Part shown: positions 61,901-64,000 of the stretch, piece by piece | How positions within the stretch are numbered: position 1 is the first letter of the stretch | Layout: each line of letters starts with the position of its first letter | Origin: Poa pratensis | Lineage: Eukaryota > Streptophyta > Magnoliopsida > Poales > Poaceae | Direction of reading: 5' to 3' | Length of the DNA: 64,000 nucleotides | Assembly (NCBI GenBank): GCA_947311845.1 | Contig: CAMZMU010000041.1 | Span: 134,787,849-134,851,848, forward strand | Program-made: the position numbers and the translations under genes | The notes under the pieces: model-generated | Told to the model about the DNA's origin: nothing | What the model saw: only the letters and a program-made list of their open reading frames with translations | The model's database searches: none

Positions 61901-63809
61901 AAATTTCATAAATTTTGGCTAAAGGAATAAAAATTAATAATGAATCTAAAATCCAGGGACTAATCTGTGACGTGCAGGGGCTAGAACGTAAAGAAAACTG
62001 AAAAGATCTTCGCGCTGAAGTCCTCCGTCGACGTGGTGTCTTCTGGTTGGTGCGGAGCTGCTGACTGTGCTGCTGACGCTGCTGCTGACTGGGCTGTGGA
62101 CGTGGCGCGCTCTGATTCGCCGGTACCGGTTCATCGGATGGATCTAATCTCACGCGTTAAAACGAGATCGGACGGCCGAGATTCGTTTGGCCTAAAACGA
62201 GCGGCGCTGTTCGCCGGAAACCTAGCTCCCGTGGCGGCGCCATGGCCGGAGTTGGTGTTCTAGTGCTACAGAGAGATCGGGGATGCGTGTCTTATACCTA
62301 CGGATGCAGAAAGGCGTGGCGGAGACGATGACGAAACTGGCGGTGTCGGGGTGCTCCGGCTGGCCCAGGATTGCTCGCCGGAGTCGAGGAAGCGGCGGCG
62401 AGCTCCTGTCGAGGATGGATACGACGTTCTGGTGCACGCAAAAATGCGGGACAGGGTCAGATCGATGCGCAGAGATGAAATAAGAAGAAAGAGATAGATG
62501 GTAGGGCTCGGGTGTCCTGTACTCGCCGGGATCGATGGAGTTCGCCGGCGGCCGTGGCGGCGCTCCGTGGATGATCTCGAGCAGCCTGGGGGCTCTCGGG
62601 TTTCGGTTTCTGGGGCAAAAGAGAGAGGAGGGAGCGGGGTTTATATGGGGCAGAAGATATCGGATAAAATCCGTTTAAACGCGACGAATCCGGAGCGGAT
62701 TTGGTGCTAGGGTTCGGGGAGTTCTTCTTGCGCACGACGTTTAAGACGGTGACGTCACCGCTTGCGTCACTGGTGGGGCCCACCTGTCATTGACAGAGAG
62801 AGAGGGAAGCTGGCGTGGGCTGCTGTTGGGCTGGAACTGGGCCGCGCACGCGGGGTAGAGAAGAGGTATAGAAGTTGGGCTTCGGCCCAATTAGCTAGGG
62901 TTCCTTTTTTTTGTTCAAAAGCTTTTCTTTTCTTTTCCTAAAAACTTTAATAACTTTTTAAATACAAAACCGAATTAAGTCAAACCAATTTCTATAGTTT
63001 TGTAAAAACCAACTCTTTTAAATTTGAAAACCTCAAATAATATTTTCCAAAACATTTTGTCTAAATTTTTGAAATATGTTTAAATGAATTTTGGACATAT
63101 TAATGTCTTTTGAAAACTATAGGGTTTTATAATTTCCTTCTGAAATTATATTTTAAACCAAAGGAAAATATGAGTAATAATATTACATATCACTCAAAGG
63201 ATAATTTGCATAAAAACTCATTCTGTTTAAAAAGGGTTTGATAATTCAAAATGAATTCGAAACTCATTTTATAAATCAAATAAATAATTTCCTTCAAAGG
63301 CAATACTATAAACTTGAAAATATAGAATGGGTAAGTAATAGAATAATTATCCATACAAACAAACAACTCACAACCAAACACACTATTCAAATAGAAATCA
63401 TTTCGATTTCCAAACTAGGTTTTTAATAAACAATATGACACTTGTTGTCCAATTTTAAAATAGGTTTAAAACAATCAGAGGTGGCTTAAATAAAACTTGA
63501 ATATCACAAGATAAACCTTTTGCAAATATTTATCTTTCAACAAATACAATCAATTCACAAACAACATTAACAGAACAAAATATAAAAGTCAAAAGAAAAT
63601 TTTAGAGCATAAATGCTCTACTAAATATATTTTCTTAAATATGTTTTCAAGTGGAAATTTATTTCCCACCTTTGAAATATCAAAATGCAAACAAGGCTAA
63701 ATGATGATGAATGAATGCATGATTTTCTTTTCAAAGCAAAATACATAATAGTTTTCAAAAGTTTTAAATTTTTCTGATTTTTCAACTTTTTGAAAACCTG
63801 GGATGTTAC
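58919..63809 (-). repeat. Long Gypsy-like LTR sequence, minus strand
   Basis: On the minus strand the sequence starts TGTAACATCCCAGGTTTTC at 63809, a typical start of Triticeae Gypsy LTRs. A TATA-like CCCATATAAACCCC lies at about 62650-62637, followed by a GC-rich transcribed-looking part (62640-61960), then a long AT-rich part with many TTTTCTAAGG motifs (about 61560-60990). No pol or gag is in the window. The lower boundary next to the Copia LTR is not resolved by a duplication. The small frames here (for example 61854-62153, 62457-62783) are not supported as genes. Confidence 0.5.
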
Positions 63810-64000
63810 AGAAACCACTGAAAGAAATAAGAAAATTCAAATAAATATGAAAAAAAAATGCGCAAAGAGTTCTCTTATGTGACAATGTTCCGATGTAAAC
63901 TACCATACCTTTAATATGAACTTTGAAGAAAAATGTGTGCTTAATCTTAAAAAATAGTTTTCTCAAAAAGAGGTAGGGTCATGTATGGCTATCTTGGCTT
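63810..64000. other. Flank beyond the Gypsy-like LTR start
   Basis: AT-rich, no polypurine tract directly before the LTR start, so this is more likely outside the element (left of a 5' LTR on the minus strand) than internal sequence. Nothing else recognised. Confidence 0.3.

Overview
The window looks like a grass nuclear chromosome, most likely Triticeae (wheat, barley, Aegilops or a relative). The basis is a dense pile of nested Copia, Gypsy, CACTA, Helitron, Harbinger, hAT and Stowaway sequences, GC-rich first exons, GT-AG introns and one large conserved plant gene. No rRNA operon, tRNA gene or CRISPR array was recognised. Everything here was read by eye. Element boundaries rest on terminal motifs and target-site duplications (TSDs) visible in the sequence; family names come from memory of the families and were not searched.

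Genes. Two convincing host genes are present. At 698-1069 (+) a small intronless gene encodes a 123-residue protein of unknown function with a possible plastid-targeting N-terminus. At 35593-42984 (+) a 25-exon gene encodes the second-largest subunit of RNA polymerase II (NRPB2/RPB2). It assembles into an uninterrupted 1,223-residue protein with all introns GT-AG, and no recognisable mobile element sits inside it.

Layout. 1-9.9 kb: the small gene, a poly(A)-ended retroposon with a 14-bp TSD, a Helitron-like element, a 1.4-kb CACTA derivative carrying a 5S-rRNA-like stretch, a repeat with an ACATGTG cluster before a TATA box, and three ~0.5-kb tandem repeats. 9.9-18.9 kb: a three-level nest. 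A hAT MITE (8-bp TSD) was split by a Gypsy-type LTR element that has a gag remnant, no pol and a long antisense ORF, and the right LTR of that element was hit by a PIF/Harbinger element (TTA TSD; the left LTR is the empty site). 19.2-23.5 kb: a hAT element, then a CACTA element with a broken Ulp1-type protease gene. 25.3-33.8 kb: a CACTA remnant contains an 8.2-kb Helitron with a tandemly repeated 5' module, which in turn contains a Tourist MITE and a second, complete Helitron carrying a universal-stress-protein fragment and a Gypsy pol fragment. 33.8-43.5 kb: a Stowaway remnant, a diverged copy of the flank of the 20-23.5 kb CACTA, and NRPB2. 43.5-50.5 kb: a poly(A) retroposon inserted in one of two tandem copies of its target, then a minus-strand Copia element with a very short LTR. 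50.5-53.3 kb: a terminal-inverted-repeat element carrying a B3-domain gene with a late frameshift. 53.3-58.9 kb: a cluster of palindromic GGTAGTACCGCT repeats and a decayed plus-strand Copia element with its 3' LTR. 58.9-63.8 kb: a long minus-strand Gypsy-like LTR.

The host genes are not functionally linked. The mobile elements dominate, and several insertions can be ordered in time because an uninterrupted copy of the target survives in the same window.
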